Shown piece after piece: positions 52,951 to 61,613 of a stretch of 64,000 bases of DNA (positions within the stretch are counted from its first letter, which is position 1; every line of letters starts with the position of its first letter). The stretch is taken from NCBI RefSeq assembly GCF_018122735.1, contig NZ_JAGRRD010000001.1:3391190-3455189 (forward strand), given 5' to 3'. The notes below the pieces were generated by a model. It was not told the DNA's origin. It saw only the letters and a program-made list of their open reading frames with translations, and ran no database searches. The position numbers and the translations under genes are program-made. The DNA comes from Azoarcus sp. L1K30. Its GTDB lineage: Bacteria; Pseudomonadota; Gammaproteobacteria; Burkholderiales; Rhodocyclaceae.

Positions 52951-54270
52951 ATGATGCGCAACTCGGCCGCCAGGCTTCTCGCCCCCGGCCTGAATCATCC
53001 CCAAAGGTTGAAGCTTGCCGCAGAGCTGCATTCGCGCCCCTTCATCAGTCTTGCCGCGCCTGCCTGCGTGTCGCACCTGGCGATCCACGGCGATGAGGGT
53101 GCGCAGTACGACGAGCGTGTGCTGGCGGACTTCTGCGTGCGCTTCGGTGTTGCGGCGCCAGCGCCGGGTGCTCAGCATTTCTTTCACGATTTCGGTCATT
53201 TCCGCCTGAAGTGGGAGCGCCACACCGAGTTCTCGACCTTCACCTTCATCGAGCACAACGTCAGCGGTGAGGCATTTTCCGAGACGCCGATGCGGCATGT
53301 TCCGCATGACTGGCTGGCAATGCTCGATGGCAAGGTGATCGTCGCTTCGCATATCGCCACCGAGTGCGGCGAGCGCTATGAGCTCGGCAATCCGCGTCTG
53401 CGGCGGCTGTTTCCGGCGGTGCCGCTGGTGGGCAGCAGGGTGCTCGGGGGCGGAGAGCTATGGACCGATTTCCTGATCGGTCCGGACGGTTTCTCGCGTT
53501 TTCTGCTGCGCGATACCGGTTTGCGCGAGATGCAGCTCGGTCGCGTGGTGCAGCGCATCTGCGAGATCGAAACCTATGTGATGATGGCGCTGCTCGCCCT
53601 GCCGCTGGCGCGCAGCAACGCTGCCTTGCTGGAGAAGGTCGAGGAAGACGTGGCGCGTCTGGGGCTGCGGATGCAGGTGTTCGAACCCGCTGCCGACGAG
53701 GCCCTGCTGCTGGAGATCACCCAGCTGGCGGCAAAGGTGCGCTCGATGTCCTTCGACAGCGGTTATCGCTTCAGCGCAGCACAGGCCTACCATCGCATCG
53801 TGCGTGCCCGCATTGGCGAGCTGCGCGAGAAGCGCATCGAGGGCGTGCCGACGGTCGGCGAGTTCATGGATCGCCGACTGGTGCCGGCGATGGATACCTG
53901 CGTGTCGGTTGCTGCGCGGCAGGAGGCGCTGGCGAACAAGGTCAGCCGCTCCAACGATCTGTTGCGAACGCGCGTGAGTATTGCCCAGGAACGCCAGAGC
54001 CAGCGTGTGCTGGAGAGCCTCAGCCACAGCGCGGCCATGCAGTTGCGCTTGCAGCAGGCGGTCGAAGGCCTGTCGGTGGTGGCCATTTCATATTACGGCA
54101 TCAGCCTGGGGGCGTACGCGCTCAAGGCGCTGAAGGGATGGGGCGCGGGTGTCAACGTCGATGGTGTGGTCGGCGTGCTGTTGCCATTGGTGCTGGGCGC
54201 CACCTGGCTTGGCATGCGGCGGATGCGCCATCAGCTTCACGTCAGGCAGGCACCGACGCCTGCGCAATGA
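52951..54270 (+). CDS. DUF3422 family membrane protein
   Basis: Protein of 439 residues with a large soluble N-terminal domain and two predicted helices near the end (about 372-390 and 401-418). DUF3422 pattern pieces: LAAELHSRPF near 22, FTFIEHNV near 97, RLLLRDTGLR-like FLLRDTGLREMQLGRVVQRICEIETYR region split near 185-210, and RTRVSIAQERQSQRVLESLSHSAAMQLRLQQAVEGLSVVAISYY read as coiled-coil plus anchor. It resembles membrane-anchored egghead-type proteins but the function is unknown. ATG 52951 or 52954. Confidence 0.85.
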   Translation: MMRNSAARLLAPGLNHPQRLKLAAELHSRPFISLAAPACVSHLAIHGDEGAQYDERVLADFCVRFGVAAPAPGAQHFFHDFGHFRLKWERHTEFSTFTFIEHNVSGEAFSETPMRHVPHDWLAMLDGKVIVASHIATECGERYELGNPRLRRLFPAVPLVGSRVLGGGELWTDFLIGPDGFSRFLLRDTGLREMQLGRVVQRICEIETYVMMALLALPLARSNAALLEKVEEDVARLGLRMQVFEPAADEALLLEITQLAAKVRSMSFDSGYRFSAAQAYHRIVRARIGELREKRIEGVPTVGEFMDRRLVPAMDTCVSVAARQEALANKVSRSNDLLRTRVSIAQERQSQRVLESLSHSAAMQLRLQQAVEGLSVVAISYYGISLGAYALKALKGWGAGVNVDGVVGVLLPLVLGATWLGMRRMRHQLHVRQAPTPAQ

Positions 54271-54302
54271 AGGCGGCGGATGCCGGGGGGGGCAGGACCG
54301 GA

Positions 54303-55928
54303 TCAGCCCGGATCGTGGCTGAGGTCGTTTGCGCGATCGACGTCGGACAGCACGATCGCGTTGCGTCCGCCCTCCTTGGCCTGATACATCGCGGTGTCGG
54401 CATTGCGGGCAAGTGCGATGGCGTCCTTGCCGTGCTCGGGATGGATGGCAATGCCGATGCTGGCGGAGATCGAACAGGCGTGGCCTTCCAGGGAGAACGG
54501 ACTGTTCAGTCGTGCGCGGATCTTCTCCGCGACCATCAAGGCGTCGCCGGCATGATGCAGGTTGCGTAGCAGGACGACGAATTCGTCGCCGCCGATCCGC
54601 GCCGGAATGTCGGATTCGCGCACGGCCTGGCGCAGGCGCTGGCTGACCTCGAGCAGCAGCAGATCGCCGATGCGATGGCCCATCGAATCGTTGATGGACT
54701 TGAAGCGGTCGAGATCGATGAACATCAGCCCGAATCGTGTTCCCTCACGACGCGCGGCAGCGAGGGCGGCACCCATGTGTTCGTCGAACAGGACGCGATT
54801 GGGCAGGTCGGTCAGCGGGTCGTGCTGGGCCATGTGGCGCAGGCGTTGCTCGGCCTGCTTGCGTTCGGTGATGTCGATGAAGGACACCAGCACCATATCC
54901 TCGAGTACGTCGGCATTGATCAGGACGTCGCGCATGGCGCCGTCGCGGCACAGCACGCGCGCTTCCATCGCCTCCATCCTCGTCCGATCGGCCGTGCCGC
55001 GGGCCATGTTCCATGGCACCATCAGGTTGCTGCGCGACTGTTCGTCCGGAAAGGCCAGCTGTGCCCATGCGTCGGCGGTGGCGATCTCGTCCAGGACATA
55101 GCCGAAAATGGCGACGAACTGCCGGTTCAGGAACACGCATCGGGTGTCTTCGCCCAGCGTGCAACACGCGATCGCGGTCGGAATGTTGTCCAGCATCCTG
55201 CGCATGCGCTGCTCGCTGGCCTTGAGCTGTGCGTCGGCTTGCTTGCGCGCGGTGATGTCGCGGCTGACGCCGTGTACTTCCAGTTTGCCCGTCTTGCGGT
55301 TCCTCACCTGACTCATGACGACTTCTGTCCAGATCGCCGAGCCATCCTTGCGCGACTTGAGGACTTGCTTCGTCATGACGCCGCCACTCTCGGAGTCGTC
55401 GGCAAGGTGCTGCAAGCGGTCTGCAATTTCCGGCGTCAAGGCCTGAGCGACCGGCATCGCCATGATCTCTTGCGGCGTATAGCCACGCTGTTTGACGATC
55501 GACGGGCTCACATAGAGCAGTTTCAGGGTCTCGGCGTCGAGGACCCACACCACGTCATCGATGTTCTCGGTGGCGTTCTGATAGCGCTCGGTCCTGAGCT
55601 GAAAGCGATGATGTGCATAGATGATCACCAGTCCCACGGTGGTGAAGGTCAACACTCTTGCCATGTCGGCAGGGTCATGGATGACGAGCGATCGGGTCGG
55701 TTCCATGAAGAACCAGTCGGCCAGCCCGATCGACAGTACCAGCGCGAGCATGCCGCCGACCGGCCCGCCGATCCAGCTGCTGGCGACGAGGGCAGGATAG
55801 AACACGAGGAAGGCCAGCGGCTGAATCGATTCCCACAGACGGCTTTGCAGCGCCAGCGCCAGGAAGGGCATCAGAACGGCGAACGCCAGTTCGAGCCGAC
55901 GACGGGAAGATGTTGCGGGAAAGGGCAT
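54303..55928 (-). CDS. Membrane-bound diguanylate cyclase (DUF4118-PAS-PAS-GGDEF)
   Basis: 541 residues. N-terminal four-helix DUF4118-like module (about 12-110, with FLVFYPALVASSWIGG), two PAS domains (about 125-250 and 260-375) and a GGDEF domain (about 385-535) with intact GGDEF (446-450) and an I-site RxxD (Arg437-Asp440). It should make c-di-GMP, tuned by product binding. The second cyclase of the window; unrelated sensor part. The ATG at 55928 lacks a good ribosome site; other starts extend towards the divergent zinc-ribbon gene. Divergent spacing 142 bases. Confidence 0.9.
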   Translation of the reverse strand: MPFPATSSRRRLELAFAVLMPFLALALQSRLWESIQPLAFLVFYPALVASSWIGGPVGGMLALVLSIGLADWFFMEPTRSLVIHDPADMARVLTFTTVGLVIIYAHHRFQLRTERYQNATENIDDVVWVLDAETLKLLYVSPSIVKQRGYTPQEIMAMPVAQALTPEIADRLQHLADDSESGGVMTKQVLKSRKDGSAIWTEVVMSQVRNRKTGKLEVHGVSRDITARKQADAQLKASEQRMRRMLDNIPTAIACCTLGEDTRCVFLNRQFVAIFGYVLDEIATADAWAQLAFPDEQSRSNLMVPWNMARGTADRTRMEAMEARVLCRDGAMRDVLINADVLEDMVLVSFIDITERKQAEQRLRHMAQHDPLTDLPNRVLFDEHMGAALAAARREGTRFGLMFIDLDRFKSINDSMGHRIGDLLLLEVSQRLRQAVRESDIPARIGGDEFVVLLRNLHHAGDALMVAEKIRARLNSPFSLEGHACSISASIGIAIHPEHGKDAIALARNADTAMYQAKEGGRNAIVLSDVDRANDLSHDPG

Positions 55929-56070
55929 TGGATTGGGATGGTCGTCCGGGGCAAGGTGTGCCGATATTACATGGAGTTGCCGGTCGTGCGTTGGTGTCGG
56001 TCCAGGCGTGCCTTGCCATGCTGCGGTTGCAGTTGGTGCGATTTGTTTGCACCATGCTGTTGTCAACGAG

Positions 56071-56946
56071 ATGAGTGTCCAGATGAAGTGTGCAGCCTGT
56101 GGAGGTGAGGTTCCGGACGACGCCGGATTCTGCAGCCATTGTGGCGTTCGCCTGACCGGAACAGGGGGGCCGGGAACGCCAGCATATGACCGTCAGTGGG
56201 ATATCGAAACGGCTGTATCCGACGGGTCCGACTTCCATTCGGAAGACACGATCATTCCCGACTTCACGCCCCCGGCTTCGCGGCCGGGCGTCGCGCCGGG
56301 CGATACGCGGTCCGGGCTGGCCGCCACGCCCGCGTCGGCCCCGGGCGCGTCTGCCGGAGGCCGACGGACCGGGCCGATGTTGGTGGCCGCGGCGCTGGCC
56401 CTGCTGCTCGTCGCTGCGGCCATCTACCATTTCTCGGCCGGCAACGAAACCATCGTCGTGGCGCAGGCCCCGGTGAGCCCGGCGGCGGTGTCCGGAAGTG
56501 AGCCCTCGATGCCGCCATCCGAACACGTCGATCCCGCGGTTGCCGGCGTCGGCACGGGCGACTCGGAGCCGCCTGCAATGGTGCCGGCGGGCGAGGTGTC
56601 ACCGCAGGCGGAAGAGGCGGTGCAGACGGCAACGCCGGCAGCGGCCGCCGCCACGAGCAAGCCGGAGCCCCGGATGAGACCCAAGGACACTGCCCAGCGC
56701 AAAGCGCCGCCGCCGGCCGTCCAGTCACCGCCGCCCGCGCCCGTTCCCAAGGGGGGGACGGAGGGGACACGACCGTGGCTGGCGGCGCTTCGGGAAGATC
56801 TGGCCGCATGCGAGCGCGAATCCTTCTTTCCGCGCATCGCCTGTCGCGAGAAGGCGAGGTGGAAACACTGTGCTCCCGATCACTGGAACGCCGTGCCTGA
56901 ATGCAAGGCCAGTGCTGGCATCGAGCGCCCGGGGCAGAATCCTTAG
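56071..56946 (+). CDS. Zinc-ribbon, single-helix membrane protein with Pro/Ala-rich linker
   Basis: 291 residues. N-terminal double-Cys zinc ribbon (Cys7, Cys10, Cys21, Cys24), acidic linker, one helix (102-121), a long Pro/Ala-rich segment (about 130-240) and a C-terminal WLAALREDLAACERESFFPRI... module with three more cysteines, seen in other betaproteobacterial zinc-ribbon proteins. Topology is probably ribbon in the cytoplasm and Cys-rich end outside. Function unknown. Start at 56071 (56083 possible). It stands opposite the diguanylate cyclase and converges on the ABC-2 permease. Confidence 0.78.
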   Translation: MSVQMKCAACGGEVPDDAGFCSHCGVRLTGTGGPGTPAYDRQWDIETAVSDGSDFHSEDTIIPDFTPPASRPGVAPGDTRSGLAATPASAPGASAGGRRTGPMLVAAALALLLVAAAIYHFSAGNETIVVAQAPVSPAAVSGSEPSMPPSEHVDPAVAGVGTGDSEPPAMVPAGEVSPQAEEAVQTATPAAAAATSKPEPRMRPKDTAQRKAPPPAVQSPPPAPVPKGGTEGTRPWLAALREDLAACERESFFPRIACREKARWKHCAPDHWNAVPECKASAGIERPGQNP

Positions 56947-56992
56947 CCGGCTTCGTCCGCCCGTCGCGCGCCAAGGACTGCAGCCAGCCGGC

Positions 56993-57754
56993 TCAGGGCT
57001 TGAGCCGGTAGCCGGTGCGGAAGATCCAGCCGACGATCACGATGCAGGCGACGAGGAAGAAGAAGGTCATCCCCAGACTCAGCGCCGGGCTGACGTCGGC
57101 AATGCCATAGAAGCTCCAGCGAAAACCGCTGACCAGATACACCACCGGATTGAACAGCGTCACCGTCTGCCAGAATGGCGGCAGCATGCTGATCGAATAG
57201 AAACTGCCGCCGAGGAAGGTTAGTGGCGTGACGATCAGCATCGGCACCAGCTGCAGCTTTTCGAAGCCGTCGGCCCAGATGCCGATGATGAAGCCGAGCA
57301 GGCTGAACGTGACCGCGGTGAGGACGAGGAACATCAGCATCCACAGCGGGTGCTGGATCGTCAGCGGGACGAACAGTGCCGCGGTGGCGAGGATGATCAG
57401 GCCGAGGATGATCGACTTGGTGGCGGCCGCCCCGACATAGGCGATGACGATCTCGAGATAGGACACTGGTGCCGACAGCACCTCGTAGATGGTGCCGGTG
57501 AAACGTGGAAAATAGATGCCGAACGAAGCATTGGCGATGCTCTGGGTGAGCAGCGCCAGCATGATCAGGCCGGGCACGATGAAGCTGCCGTAGCTCACGC
57601 CGTCGACATGCGGAATGCGCGAGCCGATGGCCGCGCCGAACACCACGAAATACAGCGAGGTGGAGATCACCGGCGAGATGATGCTCTGGGTCAGCGTGCG
57701 CCTGGCACGTGCCATCTCGAAGCGGTAGATGGCGTTGATGGCGTGCAGGTTCAT
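56993..57754 (-). CDS. ABC-2 type exporter permease (YadH-like)
   Basis: Membrane subunit of 253 residues with six helices, ABC-2 family. The ending [31 protein letters not shown] (family pattern) and the earlier [17 protein letters not shown] are typical of YadH. It overlaps the ATPase by four bases (ATGA at 57751-57754), so both are coupled. YadGH-type exporters have no firmly known substrate. Convergent with the zinc-ribbon gene; a repeated AGCCGGCT lies in the gap. Confidence 0.9.
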   Translation of the reverse strand: MNLHAINAIYRFEMARARRTLTQSIISPVISTSLYFVVFGAAIGSRIPHVDGVSYGSFIVPGLIMLALLTQSIANASFGIYFPRFTGTIYEVLSAPVSYLEIVIAYVGAAATKSIILGLIILATAALFVPLTIQHPLWMLMFLVLTAVTFSLLGFIIGIWADGFEKLQLVPMLIVTPLTFLGGSFYSISMLPPFWQTVTLFNPVVYLVSGFRWSFYGIADVSPALSLGMTFFFLVACIVIVGWIFRTGYRLKP

Positions 57755-58668
57755 CGTTCTTCCTTCACCAGATCCACGAAAATGTCCTCCAGCGAGCTCT
57801 GCGTCGTGTTCACGTCCTTGAACGCGATGCCCGCGGTGGCGAGGTCGCGCAGCAACTCGGCGACACCGTGCTGTGCGCGTTCGGCGTCATAGGTAAATAC
57901 CAGCGCGTGACCGTCTTCGGTGCGCTCCAGTCCGTAGCCGGAGAGCGTTTCGGGAATCGCCCCGATCGCCTCCTGCAGTTGCACGGTGAGCTGTTTGCGG
58001 CCCAGCTTGTGCATCAGCGTGGCCTTGTCTTCCACCAGGATGATCTCGCCGCGGGTGATCACGCCGATGCGATCGGCCATTTCCTCGGCCTCCTCGATGT
58101 AATGCGTGGTCAGGATCACTGTGACGCCCTGCCGTCTCAGTTCGCTCACCAGTGCCCACATGTCGCGGCGCAGTTCGACATCGACGCCGGCGGTGGGCTC
58201 GTCGAGAAACAGGATTCCGGGTTCATGGGACAGGGCCTTGGCGATCAGCAGGCGACGCTTCATGCCGCCCGACAGCGTCATGATCCTGCTGTTGCGCTTG
58301 TCCCACAGCGACAGCGACCGCAGCACCTTTTCGATATGGGCGGGATTGGCCGGCTTGCCGAACAGGCCGCGGCTGAAGCTGACCGCCGAGAATACGGTTT
58401 CGAAGGCTTCGGTGGTCAGCTCCTGCGGCACCAGACCGATCAGCTCGCGCGCGGCGCGATAGTCGGTCACGATGTCGTGGCCGCCCACCGTCACTGTGCC
58501 CGTAGAGGCATTGACCAGACCGCACACGATGCTGATCAGGGTTGTCTTGCCTGCACCATTGGGGCCGAGCAGGGCGAAGATCTCGCCCCGGCGGATGTCC
58601 AGGTTTACCGTCTTGAGCGCCTGAAAGCCGCTGTCGTAGGTCTTGGACAGATTGGAAATGGAAATCAT
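57751..58668 (-). CDS. ABC-2 type exporter ATP-binding protein (YadG-like)
   Basis: ATPase of 305 residues. Walker A ([11 protein letters not shown]), signature LSGGMKRR, Walker B ([12 protein letters not shown]) and the switch His ([12 protein letters not shown]) are complete. The C-terminal ~70 residues are the usual ABC-2 extension. The start is uncertain: ATG 58668 (MISISNLSK) fits best; 58677 and 58689 are in frame, and no clear ribosome site decides. It is expressed with the permease. Divergent from the PHA depolymerase gene across a spacer of about 250 bases that includes no gene I can support. Confidence 0.9.
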   Translation of the reverse strand: MISISNLSKTYDSGFQALKTVNLDIRRGEIFALLGPNGAGKTTLISIVCGLVNASTGTVTVGGHDIVTDYRAARELIGLVPQELTTEAFETVFSAVSFSRGLFGKPANPAHIEKVLRSLSLWDKRNSRIMTLSGGMKRRLLIAKALSHEPGILFLDEPTAGVDVELRRDMWALVSELRRQGVTVILTTHYIEEAEEMADRIGVITRGEIILVEDKATLMHKLGRKQLTVQLQEAIGAIPETLSGYGLERTEDGHALVFTYDAERAQHGVAELLRDLATAGIAFKDVNTTQSSLEDIFVDLVKEER

Positions 58669-58920
58669 CGTCGTCATGCACGTGAACATACCAGACGTGG
58701 TGACAAAGCTTGCGGCATGCGTGCGGTGCTTTCATCCCTCGGCAAGCTTCGACGCATACGATGAGGCCGCTGTCGGCGCCGCGACGGGCGCGTGAAATTG
58801 TTTGCCGCGCTGCAGCAAGCTCGTGTAGCGTGTGCGGCGCAAGGTCTTGATCGTGCGTGCCTGTTGCCGCTGACGATCGAGCCTTCATCGACCCCGACCG
58901 ACATTGCCCGGAGGATTCAC

Positions 58921-59991
58921 ATGAACATGATGCAATCGCAGAAGGCGCCGCCATTGCCCTCATTCAACGCGGATTTGAAGCAGAGTTCGGTTTCCGGGCT
59001 GTCGTCCGGCGCCTTCATGACCGTACAGTTTCACCTCGCGCATTCGTCGACGCTGGTGGGGGCAGGTGTGATTGCCGGCGGCCCGTTTCGTTGTGCGGAG
59101 TCATATCGCGCTGCAGCAATGATCGCCGAAGATGCGCTGACGCTCAACGCACTGTATGTGTGCATGAATCCCCTGATTCCGAATGCGGCACCCGACCCGG
59201 GCAAGCTCGCCGAGGTGGCGCGCGAGACCGCGGCGAAGGGGCTGATCGACCCGGTCGACAACCTGGCCGCCCAGCGTCTGTACATCTTTACCGGCAGTGA
59301 GGACAGCGTCGTCAGTTCCAGCGTGGTCGAGACCACGCGGCGCTTCTACGAAGCGCTCGGGGTGGCGGCCGAGCATATCCGTTATGAAGACAGCGTGCCG
59401 GCCGGACATTCGATCATCACCGACAATCCGGAAGACAACCCGCTCGAGGTCAATCGGCCGCCCTACATCAACAATGGCGGCTTCATGCAGTCGCGCCATA
59501 TCCTCGAGCACATCTACGGGCCGCTCGAGGCGCCCGCCAAGCGTACCACCGGACGCATCGTGCGCTTCGATCAGACCGAGTTCTTCGGCGGCGAGCCGCG
59601 CGCCAGCATGAGCGACTTTGCCTACGCCTACGTGCCCCGGGCAGTGGAAGACGGTGCGCCGTGCAGGGTGCACATCGCGCTGCATGGTTGCAAGCAGGGC
59701 TACAACTACATCAACTATGTAAATGGCCGGCCTGACCTCGAGAACGGCATTCCCTATGGCAACCGCTACTTCACCACCACCGGCTACAACGAGATGGCCG
59801 ATGCCAACAACCTCGTGATTCTCTACCCGCAGGCCCAGGGCGCCGACAGCCACGGCACGCAGAACCCGGACGGCTGCTGGGACTGGTGGGGCTACACGAG
59901 CAAGGGCGCGGACAGCCCGGACTACTATTCCAAGCAGGCCATCCAGATCAAGGCGATCCATGCCATGCTGCAGCGTCTCGGGGGCAACTAA
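58921..59991 (+). CDS. PHA (polyhydroxybutyrate) depolymerase family esterase
   Basis: Alpha/beta hydrolase of 356 residues. The lipase box is Gly26-Leu-Ser28-Ser-Gly30 (SVSGLSSGAFM), unusually near the N-terminus, which is typical of the extracellular type 2 catalytic domain. Further marks are RLYIFTGSEDSVV, HIALHGCKQGY and DGCWDWWGY near the end. No signal peptide is seen, so it may act inside, on granules. The ATG at 58921 follows GAGGATTCAC. The phasin gene begins directly after it, which supports a storage-granule role. Confidence 0.85.
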   Translation: MNMMQSQKAPPLPSFNADLKQSSVSGLSSGAFMTVQFHLAHSSTLVGAGVIAGGPFRCAESYRAAAMIAEDALTLNALYVCMNPLIPNAAPDPGKLAEVARETAAKGLIDPVDNLAAQRLYIFTGSEDSVVSSSVVETTRRFYEALGVAAEHIRYEDSVPAGHSIITDNPEDNPLEVNRPPYINNGGFMQSRHILEHIYGPLEAPAKRTTGRIVRFDQTEFFGGEPRASMSDFAYAYVPRAVEDGAPCRVHIALHGCKQGYNYINYVNGRPDLENGIPYGNRYFTTTGYNEMADANNLVILYPQAQGADSHGTQNPDGCWDWWGYTSKGADSPDYYSKQAIQIKAIHAMLQRLGGN

Positions 59992-60018
59992 ATGAACAGC
60001 TTTCAGGAGCGCGAACCC

Positions 60019-60549
60019 ATGTTCAGCACAATGATGAAAATGGCCGAGGAATCGGCGCAGCAGTTTGCCGCCATGCAGCATTCGCAGACGCAGATGCTGC
60101 AGTCGCTGATGCCGAGCGGCATGGTCGTACCGGGGGCGACGCATGTCGCGCTGTCGCCCTTGTCCCGGCTGGCGAATTTCCAGAACCTGGTCTCGCGGGC
60201 GCTCACCCGCCAGCTCCTCAACTGCCAGGGTCTGTGGTCGCTGTCGTTCAACGCGGATGCCCTGGGCGAACTACAGGGCGACGTGCTGAAGATGCAGGCT
60301 GCCATCTTCGAGCGCCTGTCCGCGCAGCAGGCGCAGTGGAAGGCGGGACTGGAAGACCTCGAAACGCTGGCGGGCGGCATCAAGGAGGTCAACACCCTGT
60401 CCAAGCTGTTCGAGCAGGAAAGCAACCTTGCCGCCCGCCTCGGCGCACTCGTCAGCAGCCAGGCCACGGCAACGATGGAACTGATGGAGTCCGTGCAGAT
60501 CGGCTACGGCTACCTGTTGGCACGACAGGCACAGGATACTCAAGACTGA
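60019..60549 (+). CDS. phaP: Phasin family granule protein
   Basis: 176 residues, almost all helical with few prolines, typical of a phasin that coats PHA granules (QNLVSRALTRQLLNCQGLWSL, ESVQIGYGYLLARQAQ). The ATG at 60019 has AGGAG ten bases upstream; an ATG at 59992, touching the depolymerase stop (TAAATG), would give 185 residues. Its 3' end overlaps the convergent oxyR paralogue by ten bases. The pairing with the depolymerase supports the call; sequence similarity between phasins is low, so the symbol is tentative. Confidence 0.78.
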   Translation: MFSTMMKMAEESAQQFAAMQHSQTQMLQSLMPSGMVVPGATHVALSPLSRLANFQNLVSRALTRQLLNCQGLWSLSFNADALGELQGDVLKMQAAIFERLSAQQAQWKAGLEDLETLAGGIKEVNTLSKLFEQESNLAARLGALVSSQATATMELMESVQIGYGYLLARQAQDTQD

Positions 60550-61466
60550 TAACGGGGCTCGGAATCGACCGGGAGATAGCATGCACTCTCCATCATGCCG
60601 GCGGCGGTGATGATGGCATCGATGACTTCGGTGCGTGTGTATCCGTTGCGCCAGGCGATGGCGACCCGGCGTGACGGCGCGGGGGCTTCGAAAGGGATGG
60701 CGGTCACCATGTCGTTGCAATACACGCCATTCAGCGATGAGGCAGGCAATACCGAGATGCCGTAGTTCGATGCCACCATGCAGCGCACGGTTTCGATCGA
60801 GTGTCCTTCCAGCGCCGAACCGTCGGCGTGACTCATCTCGGGACAGGCATCGATGACCTGTTCGCGGAAACAGTTGCCGGCCTTCAGCACCAGCACGTCT
60901 TCGCCGCGCATTTCGTGGCGTGCGATCTTGTCTCGCATCGACCAGCGGTGACCCTTGGGTACGACGACGTGAAAGGCTTCGTCGTACAAGGGGTGCACGT
61001 CGATGCCGGGCACGTCGAATGGCAGCGCGATGATCGCAGCATCGATCGCGCCGTATTTCAGGCTGTCGGCGAGCAAGGCAGTCATGCTCTCATCAATGAA
61101 AAGGCGCATGTCGGGCATAACCTTGCGCATCGCAGCGATGAGTTCGGGCAAGAGGTAGGGACCGATGGTATGGATTACGCCAAGGCGGAAGTCACCGGCC
61201 AGTGGATTCCTGCCCGTCTGGGCGACGAGTTCGATGCGCCTGACGTCCTCAAGTGTTCTGCGCGCCTGTGCGACCACCTGCTGGCCGAGGTCGGTGAGCG
61301 CAACGTGTCCCTTGCTGCGCTCGATCAGCGCGACATCCAATTCGCTTTCCAGTTGCTGAAGGGCCACGCTGAGTGTGGGCTGACTGACCTGGCAGCGTTC
61401 GGCGGCGCGACTGAAGGAGCCTTCGTCGGCGAAGGCGACCAGGTAACGCAAAGTGGTGAGTTTCAT
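60540..61466 (-). CDS. oxyR: OxyR paralogue (copy 2), LysR-family peroxide sensor
   Basis: Second OxyR, 308 residues. The winged helix covers about 1-60, and Cys199 and Cys208 are both present in GNCFREQVIDAC, so the redox switch should work. It differs from copy 1 widely (for instance at positions 11-18), so it is an old paralogue. The start at 61466 faces the cytochrome c peroxidase gene, across a spacer of 147 bases holding a nearly ideal OxyR box. Some OxyR-like proteins act as repressors; this cannot be decided from sequence. Confidence 0.88.
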   Translation of the reverse strand: MKLTTLRYLVAFADEGSFSRAAERCQVSQPTLSVALQQLESELDVALIERSKGHVALTDLGQQVVAQARRTLEDVRRIELVAQTGRNPLAGDFRLGVIHTIGPYLLPELIAAMRKVMPDMRLFIDESMTALLADSLKYGAIDAAIIALPFDVPGIDVHPLYDEAFHVVVPKGHRWSMRDKIARHEMRGEDVLVLKAGNCFREQVIDACPEMSHADGSALEGHSIETVRCMVASNYGISVLPASSLNGVYCNDMVTAIPFEAPAPSRRVAIAWRNGYTRTEVIDAIITAAGMMESACYLPVDSEPRYQS

Positions 61467-61476
61467 TGTTCGACAT

Positions 61477-61513
61477 ATAGGACATGGCTATACCGCTTAT
61501 AGCAAAAAACTAC
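61477..61513 (+). promoter_or_regulatory. Near-perfect OxyR binding site between oxyR2 and cytochrome c peroxidase
   Basis: Tetramers at exact 7-base spacing: ATAG (61477), CTAT (61488), ATAG (61499), CTAC (61510); 15 of the 16 defined bases of the ATAG-N7-CTAT-N7-ATAG-N7-CTAT consensus match. It starts 11 bases from the oxyR2 start codon, giving autoregulation, and lies about 100 bases before the peroxidase start, overlapping its probable -35. Confidence 0.8.
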
Positions 61514-61613
61514 AAATAAAACATTGAGTTATGTCAATACCCGTCACGCTCCGGAGCGTATCTTGCACTCAACCGCAGATCTAACGGCTTTCCATCACTC
61601 CGAGGTGTGCAGC

